Origin: Streptomyces sp. cf386
GTDB taxonomy: Bacteria > Actinomycetota > Actinomycetes > Streptomycetales > Streptomycetaceae
Assembly (NCBI RefSeq): GCF_900103585.1
Contig: NZ_FNHV01000001.1
Coordinates: 830,535 to 894,534 of the forward strand
Length of the DNA stretch: 64,000 nucleotides
Direction of reading: 5' to 3'
Position 1 is the first letter of the stretch. The number at the start of each line of letters is the position of its first letter. The notes beneath the pieces are model-generated. The model did not search any database, was not told the DNA's origin, and saw only the letters and a program-made list of their open reading frames with translations. A program made the position numbers and the translations under genes. Positions 38,749 to 48,015 of the stretch are shown here, piece after piece.

Positions 38749-40308
38749 TCAGCGGAACTCGGCGAGCCTCGGCCGCAGTCCGACAGCGGTGAGCAGCAGC
38801 GCGGCGGGCAGCAGACCGCAGGCCCAGGGCAGCAGTGCGCCCACCGTCGAACGGCCGTCGCGCACCGCGGCCGCGAAGTGGTCCCGGTTGATGTCCGTCA
38901 CCCCGTCCAGGGCGGCCATCCACGCCCCGAAGTGGGCATTGGACATCCCCGGCTCCCAGGTGATGCAGAACTCGACGGCCGCGCGCTCCTCGCCCTGCTC
39001 CAGCAGCGCCCGGATCCTGCGGTCGTCCCGCTGGTAGACGGCGTACGCCCGGACCGTCTCCTCGGCCGCGGCCCGCTCCCCGGCGAAGGTGATGTTGTCG
39101 AGCTCGCGCCGGAACTCGCCGGTGAAGCGCAGGTCGTCCGAATCGGACTCGTACGCCTGCCATGTGGTGGCGAGGCCGGAGTCGTACGAGGACAGGGTGG
39201 CGCCCTCGATGCCGTACAGCTCCCGCGACTTGGCCAGAAAGGCCCGCTCGTACCGGTCGCGGCGCTCGGGGTCGAGCAGGTAGCGGCTCTCGTCGGCGTT
39301 GGCGTCGTAGGCGATCGCACGCGCGCGGGAGAGCGCGACGACGGAGTCGAAGGCGTCGCGCCTGGCCACCCGCAGGTACTCGGACGACGCGGACAGCAGC
39401 TGAGCGCCGAGGACCACGGCCAGCAGGGCGCAGACGGTCGCGGCCAGCACACCGGGGTTGAGGATCCGGCGGAAGCGGCGGGCCAGGTACCACTGGAGGA
39501 CGCCGAGCACCGCGAGCAGCAGCAGGCCGAGCACGATGACGGCGACGAGCTGGGCGGAGAGGGTGGAGCGGGCCGAGGTGTACCGCGTGTCGAAGGCGTC
39601 GTCGTTCGAGGCCACCAACTTCCTTGCGTTCGGCAGGAGTTGGAGCCGCAGCAGGTCCGTCGCGGTCCGGTAGTCGGCGAGGGCGTCCGCTTTCCGGCCC
39701 TTGCGGCCGTCGTTCTCCAGGGCGCGGCCGACGAGTTCCTGGTACTCGGCGAAGCCGTCGGTCAGCGACTCCACCGTCTTCTCGTCGGCGCGGTTGCCCT
39801 GCGCGGCGACGGCGAGAGTGCGCAGTTCGTGCCCGATGTCACGACGCGCGTCGCCGTAGAAACCGACGGCCTTCCCGTACGGCGTCCTCAGGCGCCCTTC
39901 GCCCGCGTTCCCGCTGGACAGCAGGATGTTGGCGGCCTGTGCGTCCATGTCGTTCAGGGCGAGAGCGAGGCCGGCGGCGCTGGTGGTGCGGGGTGCGTCG
40001 CGGTCGGCGGTCGCGTCCCAGGTGCCGAGGGCGGTGAGCCCGGCGACGAGGAGCAGCACAGCCAGGGCGGTGGCGAGCAGGGTCGTGGCCGTGCGCAGAA
40101 GGCGCAGTCGCGCGGGCACGGTCGCCCGGTGGCGTCGGCGCAGAGCGGCCCGCACGGCCACGACCCGAGCCCTGAGGGGCCGCCCCGGACCGCTCGGCCG
40201 TGTTCCCCCACGTGACCGCGGCCCGGGGCTGCCCCCGGCAGGGGCGACCCTCTCCCGCCGTGGCTGCTCGGCAGCCTCCGTCCGAGGTCTGCCGGTGGTG
40301 ACCGTCAC
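38749..40308 (-). CDS. Large membrane protein of unknown function, sensor-like
   Basis: About 519 residues from a GTG at 40308 with GGAGGG just upstream; the frame extends to 40320. A basic, disordered N-terminus (residues 1-55) is followed by a membrane helix (TTLLATALAVLLLVAGLTAL). Then come a helical extracytoplasmic region (about 90-230), two helices around 240-290, a second extracytoplasmic helical region (about 290-480) and a final helix near 490-512. The layout of duplicated four-helix-like sensor regions between helices resembles ligand-binding sensors, but there is no kinase or signalling domain. The function is unknown. The CGTCAR array upstream, directed towards it, places it with the K+ genes. 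Confidence 0.7.
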   Translation of the reverse strand: MTVTTGRPRTEAAEQPRRERVAPAGGSPGPRSRGGTRPSGPGRPLRARVVAVRAALRRRHRATVPARLRLLRTATTLLATALAVLLLVAGLTALGTWDATADRDAPRTTSAAGLALALNDMDAQAANILLSSGNAGEGRLRTPYGKAVGFYGDARRDIGHELRTLAVAAQGNRADEKTVESLTDGFAEYQELVGRALENDGRKGRKADALADYRTATDLLRLQLLPNARKLVASNDDAFDTRYTSARSTLSAQLVAVIVLGLLLLAVLGVLQWYLARRFRRILNPGVLAATVCALLAVVLGAQLLSASSEYLRVARRDAFDSVVALSRARAIAYDANADESRYLLDPERRDRYERAFLAKSRELYGIEGATLSSYDSGLATTWQAYESDSDDLRFTGEFRRELDNITFAGERAAAEETVRAYAVYQRDDRRIRALLEQGEERAAVEFCITWEPGMSNAHFGAWMAALDGVTDINRDHFAAAVRDGRSTVGALLPWACGLLPAALLLTAVGLRPRLAEFR

Positions 40309-40393
40309 GGTCCCTCCCACATCACGCCACGGACGGTCGCCCGTCCCCCGTGCCGCTCAGTCTGCGACCGGATCCGGCCATGAACGGCATTCG

Positions 40394-40442
40394 TTGACGG
40401 GCTTCTGACGTGTGCTCAGGCCGGTTTGACGCGGCATTGACG
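40394..40442 (-). promoter_or_regulatory. CGTCAR four-box array between the 38749 membrane protein and orphan kdpB
   Basis: On the minus strand CGTCAA (40442), CGTCAA (40431), CGTCAG (40410) and CGTCAA (40399) start 11, 21 and 11 bp apart, the cleanest copy in the window. CAGACT at 40364-40359 is a -10 candidate for the minus-strand gene. TAGATT at 40515-40520 is a -10 candidate for the kdpB paralogue on the plus strand. The rest of the 440-bp gap (40309-40748) shows no gene. Confidence 0.8.
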
Positions 40443-40748
40443 CGACACACCACCAGGCCGTATGAGTCCCGCAAATACCTTGCCGAGCAGGGTCGTCCGG
40501 GCACGGAGCGCGACTAGATTCCCTGTCGGCCGCCGAGAAGGCCACGGGCGTCAGTGGCCTCACGGGACCGGACCGCCGTCCGGAACCGGGCGAGGTGGCC
40601 GGGTGCGGGTCCAGGGGACACGCACCGGCGCACGGCGTACCGCCGTCCCACCGCCGACGTCCGTGCGCCCGCCGTGCGGGGCCGGGGCCCCGGTCCCGCA
40701 CGGCTTCTGCGGTCACTGTCCTGTCGTCGACGAGACCCGAAGGTCCCC

Positions 40749-42902
40749 ATGCTTCCCGCCGCTCCCGAGCAAGCCCCGCCGTCCCGCCCCCAACGCACCG
40801 CCGAGCCCGGAGCAAGACGGAGTGCCCGGCGGCGCGCCCCGAGCGGACTCTTCGAACCCGCCCAGCTCATCCGGTCGTTCCCCGAGGCGCTGCGCAAACT
40901 GCACCCCAGGGTCATGGTGCGCAGTCCGGTGCTGTTCGTGGTGTCCGTCGGAGCGGGCCTGACCACGCTGTCGGCCCTGATCCACCCGGCGGTCTTCACT
41001 TGGGTCATCAGCACCTGGCTGTGGCTGACGGTGATCTTCGCCAACCTCGCCGAGGCCGTCGCCGAGGGCCGCGGCAAGGCCCAGGCCGAGTCGCTGCGCA
41101 AGGCCCGTACGGACACGGTGGCGCTGCGCCTGCTGGACTGGCGCTGGGGCACCAACGCACGCACCGCCCGCTCGGAGGCCGTCGCCGCCACCGACCTCAA
41201 GCCACTGGACGTCGTACTGGTCGAGGCGGGCGAGCTGATCCCGGCGGACGGCGACGTCATCGACGGCGTGGCGGCGGTCGACGAGTCGGCGGTCACCGGC
41301 GAGTCGGCGCCCGTCATCCGCGAGTCCGGCGGCGACCGCAGCGGGGTCACGGGCGGTACGACCGTCCTGTCCGACCGGATCGTGGTCCGGGTCGGCGCCC
41401 GTCCCGGTCACAGCTTCCTGGACCGGATGATCGCCCTGGTGGAGGGCGCGAACCGGCAGAAGACGCCGAACGAGATAGCGCTCAACATCCTGCTGGCGTC
41501 GCTGACGATCATCTTCCTCCTGATCGTGGTCACCTTGCAGCCGATGGCCGCCTACGCGGACGCCGCCCAGTCGACGACCGTGCTGGTGGCGTTGCTGGTC
41601 ACGCTCATCCCGACCACGATCGGCGCCCTGCTCTCGGCGATCGGCATCGCCGGCATGGACCGGCTGGTGCAGCGCAACGTCCTCGCCATGTCGGGCCGCG
41701 CGGTCGAGGCGGCGGGCGACGTCAACACGCTGCTGCTGGACAAGACCGGCACCATCACCCTCGGCAACCGCGAGGCCGCCGCCTTCGTGCCGCTGCCCGG
41801 CATCGACGAGCGGCAACTCGCGGACGCCGCCCAGCTCTCCTCGCTGGCCGACGAGACACCCGAGGGCCGCTCCGTCGTCGTCCTGGCCAAGAACCGCTAC
41901 GGCCTGCGCGAGCCCGCCGAGGGCGAACTGGCCACCACCCGCTGGGTCGCATTCAGCGCGCAGACCCGCATGAGCGGCGTCGATCTGCGCTGGGACAACG
42001 GCGCCGTGTGCGCCATCCGCAAGGGCGCCGCCCAGCAGGTGATCGACTGGGTGCAGATGTACGGCGGCGAAGTCCCGCCCGAGGCACGGCGCTACGCCGA
42101 CTCGGTCGCCGCCTCGGGCGGCACCCCGCTGCTGGTGGCCGTGCACGACTGGAACGGCCCGCGCGTCCTCGGCCTGATCCAGCTCAAGGACGTGGTCAAG
42201 GAAGGCATCCGCGAGCGCTTCGCCGAGCTGCGCCGCATGGGCATCCGTACGGTGATGATCACCGGCGACAACCCGCTCACCGCCCGTACCGTCGCCCAGG
42301 AGGCGGGCGTGGACGACTTCCTCGCCGAGGCCACGCCCGAGGACAAACTCGCCCTGATCCAGCGGGAGCAGGCCGGCGGCAAGCTCGTCGCCATGACCGG
42401 CGACGGCACCAACGACGCCCCGGCGCTCGCACAGGCCGACGTCGGCGTCGCGATGAACACGGGTACGTCGGCCGCCAAGGAGGCCGGCAACATGATCGAC
42501 CTCGACTCCAACCCGACCAAGCTCATCGACATCGTCGAGATCGGCAAGCAACTCCTCATCACGCGCGGCGCGTTGACGACGTTCTCCATCACGAACGACG
42601 TCGCCAAGTACTTCGCGATCATCCCGGCGATGTTCGCGAGCGCCTACCCGGGCCTGGACGCGCTCAACATCATGGGCCTGCACAGCCCGACCTCCGCGAT
42701 CACCTCGGCGATCATCTTCAACGCCCTGATCATCGTGGCGCTGATCCCGCTCGCCCTGCGCGGTGTCCGCTACACCCCGTCGTCGGCGCACGACCTGCTG
42801 CGCCGCAACCTGCTGCTGTACGGCCTCGGCGGACTGGTGCTGCCGTTCCTGGGCATCAAGCTCATCGACCTGCTGATCTCCGGGGTGCCCGGCCTTGGCT
42901 GA
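40749..42902 (+). CDS. Orphan KdpB-type P-type ATPase
   Basis: 717 residues from the ATG at 40749, with GAAGG upstream. It is closely similar to KdpB at 25604-27715 throughout, with T-G-E-S-A-P-V-I-R, the phosphorylated Asp in [13 protein letters not shown] and [19 protein letters not shown]. The N-terminal 35 residues are Pro/Arg-rich. No kdpA or kdpC copy lies beside it, although KdpB needs KdpA for transport. It may swap into the KdpFAC complex, act with distant partners, or be regulatory. Its 5' region contains the CGTCAR array. Differences cluster in the N domain, around N-A-R-T-A-R-S and the Y-G-G-E-V-P-P segment. Confidence 0.93.
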   Translation: MLPAAPEQAPPSRPQRTAEPGARRSARRRAPSGLFEPAQLIRSFPEALRKLHPRVMVRSPVLFVVSVGAGLTTLSALIHPAVFTWVISTWLWLTVIFANLAEAVAEGRGKAQAESLRKARTDTVALRLLDWRWGTNARTARSEAVAATDLKPLDVVLVEAGELIPADGDVIDGVAAVDESAVTGESAPVIRESGGDRSGVTGGTTVLSDRIVVRVGARPGHSFLDRMIALVEGANRQKTPNEIALNILLASLTIIFLLIVVTLQPMAAYADAAQSTTVLVALLVTLIPTTIGALLSAIGIAGMDRLVQRNVLAMSGRAVEAAGDVNTLLLDKTGTITLGNREAAAFVPLPGIDERQLADAAQLSSLADETPEGRSVVVLAKNRYGLREPAEGELATTRWVAFSAQTRMSGVDLRWDNGAVCAIRKGAAQQVIDWVQMYGGEVPPEARRYADSVAASGGTPLLVAVHDWNGPRVLGLIQLKDVVKEGIRERFAELRRMGIRTVMITGDNPLTARTVAQEAGVDDFLAEATPEDKLALIQREQAGGKLVAMTGDGTNDAPALAQADVGVAMNTGTSAAKEAGNMIDLDSNPTKLIDIVEIGKQLLITRGALTTFSITNDVAKYFAIIPAMFASAYPGLDALNIMGLHSPTSAITSAIIFNALIIVALIPLALRGVRYTPSSAHDLLRRNLLLYGLGGLVLPFLGIKLIDLLISGVPGLG

Positions 42903-42930
42903 ACCCCGCCCGGCGTCCTGGCCCGTCGGC

Positions 42931-42968
42931 CGTCAAGGACACGTATGCGCACGTCAGAGGCCCGTCAG
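42931..42968 (+). promoter_or_regulatory. CGTCAR array after orphan kdpB
   Basis: CGTCAA (42931), CGTATG (42942), CGTCAG (42952) and CGTCAG (42963) start 11, 10 and 11 bp apart, preserving the 21-then-11 pattern of the other arrays. It lies in a 342-bp gap (42903-43244) that also holds a small open frame and a terminator, suggesting a separate short transcript. No convincing -10 is seen at the expected 34 bp. Confidence 0.6.
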
Positions 42969-43011
42969 AGAACAGCACTTCGACTTGTCCGGGCCGTGCG
43001 GAACGGCTTCC

Positions 43012-43116
43012 ATGGACACCGTGAACAGCGCCTGGCTCCTTTTCGACCGGCCGCCGAGTCCCACTCGGCCGCCCCGTCGTGCGCCGCGCTGCCCGGAAAC
43101 GCCCACGTCCCGCTGA
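43012..43116 (+). CDS. Possible 34-aa small protein downstream of a CGTCAR array
   Basis: An ATG at 43012 opens 34 codons, MDTVNSAWLLFDRPPSPTRP onward, ending in an Arg/Pro-rich tail at the TGA at 43114-43116. A weak GGAAC precedes the ATG. It lies between a CGTCAR array and a hairpin terminator, which is the only reason to list it; the composition alone is not convincing. Confidence 0.25.
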   Translation: MDTVNSAWLLFDRPPSPTRPPRRAPRCPETPTSR

Positions 43117-43136
43117 CGACGCGTTTTCCGTGACCC

Positions 43137-43168
43137 GAGGGGCGCCGTGAACCTGTCCGGCGCCCCTC
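43137..43168 (+). terminator. Hairpin terminator
   Basis: A perfect 10-bp stem (GAGGGGCGCC at 43137-43146 with GGCGCCCCTC at 43159-43168) and a 12-nt loop. It ends transcription from orphan kdpB or from the short unit after 42968, and insulates the SDR gene. Confidence 0.8.
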
Positions 43169-43244
43169 ACGCTTCCCTTCATCCCGCACGTCCGCCGTCC
43201 CCGCACCGGGGGCCACATGGCGTGCCGTATCCCCGGATTGGAAC

Positions 43245-44054
43245 ATGTCCGACTCCACCCTTTCATTCCGTACTGTCCTCCTGACCGGTGCCACCTCGGG
43301 CATCGGCTACGCGACCGCCCGGCAGCTCGCCGAGCGCGGCGCCACGGTGCTGCTGCACGGCCGTACCGCCGAGGAGGTCCGCGCCGCCGCCGACCGGCTC
43401 ATCGCCACCGCCGGCGTCGACGCCAACCAGCTGTGCACCTACGCCGCCGACTTCACGCGCCTCGACGAGGTCGAGACCCTCGCGCACAAGGTCGTCGCCG
43501 AGCACCCGCACCTGGACGTCCTGGTCAACAACGCGGGCATGGCCGCGCCCGAGCGGCACACCGTCACCGCCGACGGCAACGAGATCGCCTTCCAGGTCAA
43601 CTTCCTCTCGCACTATCTGCTGACCTGCCTGCTGGAGCCGGCGCTCACGAGCGACCCGGGCGGCCGCGTCGTCAACGTGTCGTCGTCGCTGCACCGCATG
43701 GCGTCCATCCAGTGGGCGGACCCGAACCGGGCCCGCCGCTACTCCCGGCTCGCCGCGTACGCCCAGTCCCAGCTGGCCCTGACGGTGTTCGCGGCCGACC
43801 CGCGCGTCACGGCCGTCTCGGTGCACCCCGGCGTCTGCGACACGGCACTGCTCCCCCTGTACGCCCACGAGGGCGTCACCCCGGCCGAGGGCGCCGGGCA
43901 TGTGGTCCGGCTGTGCGACCCGGCCGTCGAGATCGTCAACGGCGCCTACTACGACCGCGCCGAACGCGTCGACCCCGCCCCGGCCGCCAAGGAGGACCGC
44001 ACAGTGAAGCGCCTCAACAAGCTCGCCGACCTCCTCGTCGGCCGCACCGCTTGA
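43245..44054 (+). CDS. SDR-family oxidoreductase with altered catalytic lysine
   Basis: 269 residues of Rossmann fold: TGATSGIG cofactor motif near residues 13-20, D-x-L-V-N-N-A-G near 90, and the catalytic Ser in V-N-V-S-S-S-L-H-R. The Tyr motif reads Y-A-Q-S-Q, so the usual YxxxK lysine is Gln. The enzyme may therefore have weak or altered redox activity. It resembles WW-domain-oxidoreductase/retinol-dehydrogenase-like SDRs. The substrate is unknown. A 25-aa ribosomal-protein-like gene follows 31 bp downstream. Confidence 0.85.
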   Translation: MSDSTLSFRTVLLTGATSGIGYATARQLAERGATVLLHGRTAEEVRAAADRLIATAGVDANQLCTYAADFTRLDEVETLAHKVVAEHPHLDVLVNNAGMAAPERHTVTADGNEIAFQVNFLSHYLLTCLLEPALTSDPGGRVVNVSSSLHRMASIQWADPNRARRYSRLAAYAQSQLALTVFAADPRVTAVSVHPGVCDTALLPLYAHEGVTPAEGAGHVVRLCDPAVEIVNGAYYDRAERVDPAPAAKEDRTVKRLNKLADLLVGRTA

Positions 44055-44085
44055 ACTTCGTTCCATCGCAAGGGAGTTGAACCGC

Positions 44086-44163
44086 GTGTCGAAGCGCGCC
44101 CGGAAGAAGAAGGCCCGCCGCAAGAAGAAGGCCAACCACGGCAGCAAGGCCGGTCAGCGCTAG
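44086..44163 (+). CDS. 25-aa highly basic protein, bL37-like ribosomal protein
   Basis: 25 residues from a GTG with AAGGGAG nine bases upstream. Ten Lys and five Arg are followed by K-A-N-H-G, matching the layout of the actinobacterial small ribosomal protein bL37 (basic start, then A-N-H-G-K-R-P-N). The end here, S-K-A-G-Q-R, departs from that consensus, so this may be a paralogue. It lies 31 bp after the SDR gene and directly before a long hairpin terminator. It is too short for most gene finders. Confidence 0.75.
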   Translation: MSKRARKKKARRKKKANHGSKAGQR

Positions 44164-44194
44164 CCGAGCACCGAACCACAGACCGTCATCCACC

Positions 44195-44237
44195 GGGGCG
44201 GGCCACGGGAGCAGCGATGTTCCCGCCGGCCCGCCCC
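44195..44237 (+). terminator. Hairpin terminator
   Basis: GGGGCGGGCC (44195-44204) pairs with GGCCCGCCCC (44228-44237), and the inner CGGGA pairs with TCCCG. It follows the 25-aa gene by about 30 bp. Confidence 0.8.
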
Positions 44238-44284
44238 GCGTCACATCACCCATCCGTTCACTCATCCGTGCGGCATTCGTCTCC

Positions 44285-45070
44285 GTGAGGCAGTCAGATC
44301 GAGCTCGCTCCCCAGCACCTTCCCGCCCTCCCCCGTTGGTCCCGGTCGGCACCCCCGGCTCCGCCGCCATCGGCGAGCACGTGCTGGCCACGGGCATCGG
44401 CCACTGGTGGGCCGACCGTCCCGGCCGGCCACGCACCGTCGCCGCGTCGTGCGCCGGTTACGGCGTCCTGCGCGGCGCCCCGGACACGCTCTCGCCCGAG
44501 ATCCTCGCCCCCCTCGCCGGCAACCGCATCGACGCCCCGGCCCGCTTCCTGCCGGCGCTCGGCGCCGCGTTCGACCGGATCACTCCGTGGGAGCGCATGG
44601 TCTGGACGCTCCAGGCCAGGCCGCAGCCGGCCACCGTCCCGCTCGGTGTGACCGTTCGCCGCCTGGAGCCCGCGGACACCGACGCATTGGTGGCCCTCGG
44701 CACCGACGCGGCGTGGCTCACAGCAAGCTGGGACGGACCGCTGGGCCTCGCCTCCTGCGGGCACGGCTGGGCAGCAGTGAGCCGCAGGGGCCGAATCCTG
44801 GCCGTCGCCTGCACGTACTTCCGGGGCAGTCGGTACGAGGACGTGGCCGTCTTCACCGTGCCGGACCACCGTCGCCACCGCCTCGGCCTCGCCTGTGTCA
44901 CCGCGTTGCGCGCGGACATCGTCGGCCGCGGCCGGGTACCCAGCTGGAACTGCTCGGTCCTCAACCGCTCCAGTCGTCTGCTCGCCCGGACCGCAGGGTT
45001 CCGGCTGGTCCGCGAGTACGTCCACTACGCGGTGGGCGCCCCGGTCTCCGGAAGCCGGCTCAGCGCGTGA
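44285..45070 (+). CDS. GNAT-family N-acetyltransferase-like protein
   Basis: 261 residues from a GTG at 44285. The C-terminal half fits a GNAT fold: V-T-V-R-R-L-E-P-A-D-T-D-A-L, a central S-R-R-G-R-I-L-A-V-A-C strand, E-D-V-A-V-F-T, then the acetyl-CoA loop region D-H-R-R-H-R-L-G-L-A and N-R-S-S-R-L-L-A-R-T-A-G-F-R-L-V. The N-terminal half (residues 25-100) lacks clear motifs but resembles the second domain of tandem GNAT proteins. The acyl acceptor is unknown. It lies inside the K+ island without an evident role in it. Confidence 0.75.
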   Translation: MRQSDRARSPAPSRPPPLVPVGTPGSAAIGEHVLATGIGHWWADRPGRPRTVAASCAGYGVLRGAPDTLSPEILAPLAGNRIDAPARFLPALGAAFDRITPWERMVWTLQARPQPATVPLGVTVRRLEPADTDALVALGTDAAWLTASWDGPLGLASCGHGWAAVSRRGRILAVACTYFRGSRYEDVAVFTVPDHRRHRLGLACVTALRADIVGRGRVPSWNCSVLNRSSRLLARTAGFRLVREYVHYAVGAPVSGSRLSA

Positions 45071-45220
45071 GCCCGCCGGCCGACACCGAGTTCTCGTACC
45101 GCCGTCACGCTGAGTGTCGACCCCTCCGGTCAGCCACCCGTCCCCCATACAGCCCATCCGCCGACGAGCAACTCCCCGAGCTGAACTCTTGATGCGCAAC
45201 CGACGCCGACGTGCCCAGTC

Positions 45221-45286
45221 TTAACGGAAGCTTGACGTCACCAGCCCACTGATCCGCAGGCCTGTGCGTCACGCTCCGCTTACGCT
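45221..45286. promoter_or_regulatory. Degenerate CGTCAR sites and promoter before the APC permease at 45365
   Basis: On the minus strand CGTCAA (45237) and CGTTAA (45226) are 11 bp apart; on the plus strand CGTCAC occurs at 45236 and 45267. TACGCT at 45281-45286 is a -10 candidate. The full four-box pattern is not clear here, so membership in the regulon is uncertain. Confidence 0.4.
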
Positions 45287-45364
45287 GGTGCCGCCGTCCG
45301 CGTGATGGCCGGAATCCGACGCCGTCCCGCACACCACGGCGTCCCGCACATCAGGAGCGCGCCG

Positions 45365-47320
45365 ATGGCCACGACCGAACACCCTCCGCCCAGTCGCCTG
45401 CGCGCCTGGATGCTGGAGGGCCTGTCCGACATGGGCAAGGGCCATGGCCGCCAGGCGGAGCCGACCGAGTCCAAGCTGGAGCACAAGGGACAGCCCTGGT
45501 ACCGCGTCATGTGCCTCACCGGCGTCGACTACTTCTCGACCCTCGGCTACCAGCCGGGCATCGCGGCCCTCGCGGCCGGCCTGCTGTCACCCATCGCCAC
45601 CATCGTGCTGGTGATCGTCACCCTGGCCGGCGCCCTGCCCGTGTACCGGCGGGTGGCCGAGGAGAGCCCGCACGGCCAGGGCTCGATCGCGATGCTGGAG
45701 CGGCTCCTGACATTCTGGAAGGGCAAGCTCTTCGTCCTGACGCTGCTGGGCTTCGCCGCCACGGACTTCCTGATCACCATCACCCTGTCGGCGGCGGACG
45801 CCTCGACCCACCTCGTCGAGAACCCGCACCTGGAAAGCGCCCTGCACGACAAGCAGTTGCTGATCACCCTGATCCTCGTGGCGCTGCTGGGCGCGGTGTT
45901 CCTCAAGGGCTTCCTGGAGGCGATCGGCGTTGCCGTCGCCCTGGTCGGGGCCTACCTCGCGCTGAACGTCGTCGTCGTGGTCGTCGGCCTATATCACGTC
46001 GTCACCGAAGGGCACGTGGTCACCGACTGGGCCAACGCCCTCACCGCCGAGCACGGCAACATCTTCGTCATGATCGGCGTGGCCCTGATCGTCTTCCCCA
46101 AGCTCGCGCTCGGCCTCTCCGGCTTCGAGACCGGCGTCGCCGTGATGCCCCACGTCAAGGGCGACCCGGGCGAGACCGAGGAGAACCCCAAGGGCCGCAT
46201 CCGGGACACCAAGAAGCTCCTCACCACCGCCGCCCTGATCATGAGCTGCTTCCTGATCGCGACGAGCTTCATCACCACGCTCCTGATCCCGGAGAAGGAT
46301 TTCGAGCCGGGCGGCGAGGCCAACGGCCGCGCGCTCGCCTTCCTCGCCCACGAGTACCTCGGCAACGCCTTCGGCACGGTCTACGACGTCTCGACGATCG
46401 CCATCCTGTGGTTCGCCGGCGCCTCCGCCATGGCCGGCCTGCTCAACCTGATGCCTCGCTATCTGCCCCGCTACGGCATGGCCCCGCACTGGGCGCGCGC
46501 GGTACGCCCCATGGTCATCGTGTTCACGCTGGTCGCCTTCCTGGTGACCTGGATCTTCGACGCCGACGTCGACGCCCAGGGCGGCGCCTACGCCACCGGT
46601 GTGCTGGTCCTGATCAGCTCCGCCGCGATCGCCGTGACCATCGCGGCCCGCAAGGCCGGCCAGCGCAACTGGTTCATCGGCTTCGCGGTCATCTCGACGG
46701 TGTTCCTCTACACGACCGTCGCGAACGTCATCGAGCGCCCCGACGGTGTGAAGATCGGCGCCTGCTTCATCGCGGGCATCATCCTCATCTCCCTGCTCTC
46801 GCGGCTGCTGCGCGCCTTTGAGCTCCGCGTGACCAGCGTGACGCTCGACCCCATGGCGGAACGTTTCGTCAGGGACATAGCCAGCCGCAAGATCCGGTTC
46901 ATCGCCAATGAGCCGGACCGGCGGGACAAGGCCGAGTACCGCGACAAGATCGAGCAGATCCGCAACGACAACGACGTCCCGGGCCAGGAGGACTTCGTCT
47001 TCGTCGAGGTGACGGTCACCGACCCCTCCGAGTTCGAGGCGGGCCTGACCGTACGCGGCGAGGTCATGCACAACCGCTACCGCGTCCTCACCCTTGAGTC
47101 CTCCTCCGTCCCCAACGCCCTGGCCGCGCTGCTCCTGCACGTCCGTGACACGACCCGCTGTATCCCGCACATCTACTTCGAGTGGACCGAGGGCAACCCC
47201 TTCGCCAACTTCCTGCGCTTCTTCCTCTTCGGCCAGGGCGAGGTCGCCCCGGTCACCCGCGAGGTGCTGCGCGTGGCCGAGCCCGACCGGCCCAACAGGC
47301 CGCGGGTGCACACCGGCTGA
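45365..47320 (+). CDS. APC-superfamily permease with C-terminal cytosolic domain, possible K+ importer
   Basis: 651 residues from the ATG at 45365, with AGGAG upstream. After a polar 50-residue start come about twelve helices, beginning with [15 protein letters not shown], a motif close to KUP/KimA-type K+ symporters (D-Y-F-S-T-L-G-Y). From residue about 500 a soluble domain follows ([28 protein letters not shown] and [10 protein letters not shown]). Location next to Kdp-related genes supports K+ transport; an amino acid substrate cannot be excluded. Confidence 0.85.
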   Translation: MATTEHPPPSRLRAWMLEGLSDMGKGHGRQAEPTESKLEHKGQPWYRVMCLTGVDYFSTLGYQPGIAALAAGLLSPIATIVLVIVTLAGALPVYRRVAEESPHGQGSIAMLERLLTFWKGKLFVLTLLGFAATDFLITITLSAADASTHLVENPHLESALHDKQLLITLILVALLGAVFLKGFLEAIGVAVALVGAYLALNVVVVVVGLYHVVTEGHVVTDWANALTAEHGNIFVMIGVALIVFPKLALGLSGFETGVAVMPHVKGDPGETEENPKGRIRDTKKLLTTAALIMSCFLIATSFITTLLIPEKDFEPGGEANGRALAFLAHEYLGNAFGTVYDVSTIAILWFAGASAMAGLLNLMPRYLPRYGMAPHWARAVRPMVIVFTLVAFLVTWIFDADVDAQGGAYATGVLVLISSAAIAVTIAARKAGQRNWFIGFAVISTVFLYTTVANVIERPDGVKIGACFIAGIILISLLSRLLRAFELRVTSVTLDPMAERFVRDIASRKIRFIANEPDRRDKAEYRDKIEQIRNDNDVPGQEDFVFVEVTVTDPSEFEAGLTVRGEVMHNRYRVLTLESSSVPNALAALLLHVRDTTRCIPHIYFEWTEGNPFANFLRFFLFGQGEVAPVTREVLRVAEPDRPNRPRVHTG

Positions 47321-47332
47321 AACGCCCGCGGT

Positions 47333-47415
47333 CATCAGGATCGCGTCAACGATGACTCGTAAGGCGTCAGAACAGCGTCACGGGCGGTCACTCCGGCGCC
47401 CCGGCCACCTACCGT
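47333..47415 (+). promoter_or_regulatory. CGTCAR four-box array and leaderless promoter of the 47423 gene
   Basis: CATCAG (47333), CGTCAA (47344), CGTCAG (47365) and CGTCAC (47376) start 11, 21 and 11 bp apart, with GGTCAC at 47386. TACCGT at 47410-47415 is the -10, exactly 34 bp after the 47376 box. The GTG at 47423 lies 7 bp further, so the mRNA is probably leaderless. The arrangement is the same as before the paralogue at 31857. Confidence 0.82.
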
Positions 47416-47422
47416 CGACCAT

Positions 47423-47944
47423 GTGCATGGCAGCAGACCGCGTCCGGCCCCGACCGGCGACCGCCACTGGCCAGGCGGCGCGCGGTTCGCCATGGGCTGC
47501 ACCCTGACCTTCTTCGGCATGGCCCTGTTGGTCGACTGGGACGGGCACACCCTGACACCGGCCCGCACCCTGCTCTGGCTGGCGATGACGGCCGTCCTCT
47601 TCACGATCCTGCTCCCTCAGCGCGTCACCGCCGGCCCGGGATGGCTGGCGGTCCGGGGGCTCGTACGACGGCAGCAGATACGGACGGACGCCCTGGTGGC
47701 CGTACACCTGTACGGCGATCTCTCCGCACACCTGATCCTGCGGGACACCGACGGCCACCGCCTGGAGCTCGACCCACGGACCCTGATCGCCAACCCGCTG
47801 CTGTGGCACGAGCTCGACAGCGGGGTACAGCGCTCGCGAGAACGTGGGACGCTGCAGGAAGGCACCGACGCACTGGAGAGGCTGCGGCACCAGATAGACG
47901 ACGCGACGGCTCGGGCGGTGCTCCGGGCGTCGGGGATCTACTGA
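47423..47944 (+). CDS. Two-TM protein of unknown function, paralogue B
   Basis: 173 residues from the GTG at 47423. Helices lie at about 23-38 and 47-65 (ALLVDWDGHTL between them). The soluble domain shares with the 31857 protein V-T-A-G-P-G-W-L-A-V-R, Q-I-R-T-D-A-L-V-A-V, L-I-L-R-D-T-D-G-H-R-L-E-L-D-P, N-P-L-L-W-H-E-L, R-E-R-G-T-L and a final A-S-G-I. This is the second member of an unnamed family in one island, with the same promoter geometry. A regulatory or accessory role at the membrane for K+ transporters is inferred from context only. Confidence 0.82.
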   Translation: MHGSRPRPAPTGDRHWPGGARFAMGCTLTFFGMALLVDWDGHTLTPARTLLWLAMTAVLFTILLPQRVTAGPGWLAVRGLVRRQQIRTDALVAVHLYGDLSAHLILRDTDGHRLELDPRTLIANPLLWHELDSGVQRSRERGTLQEGTDALERLRHQIDDATARAVLRASGIY

Positions 47945-48015
47945 GGCCGCATCGAAACATCCAACGGCCAACCCCCTACCCGGGGTTCCCGGCGATGCCC
48001 CCTATCGTGACCGCC

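Noticed and set aside
40713..42791. 692-codon minus-strand frame opposite orphan kdpB
   Set aside because: Antisense shadow; biased composition and no motifs.
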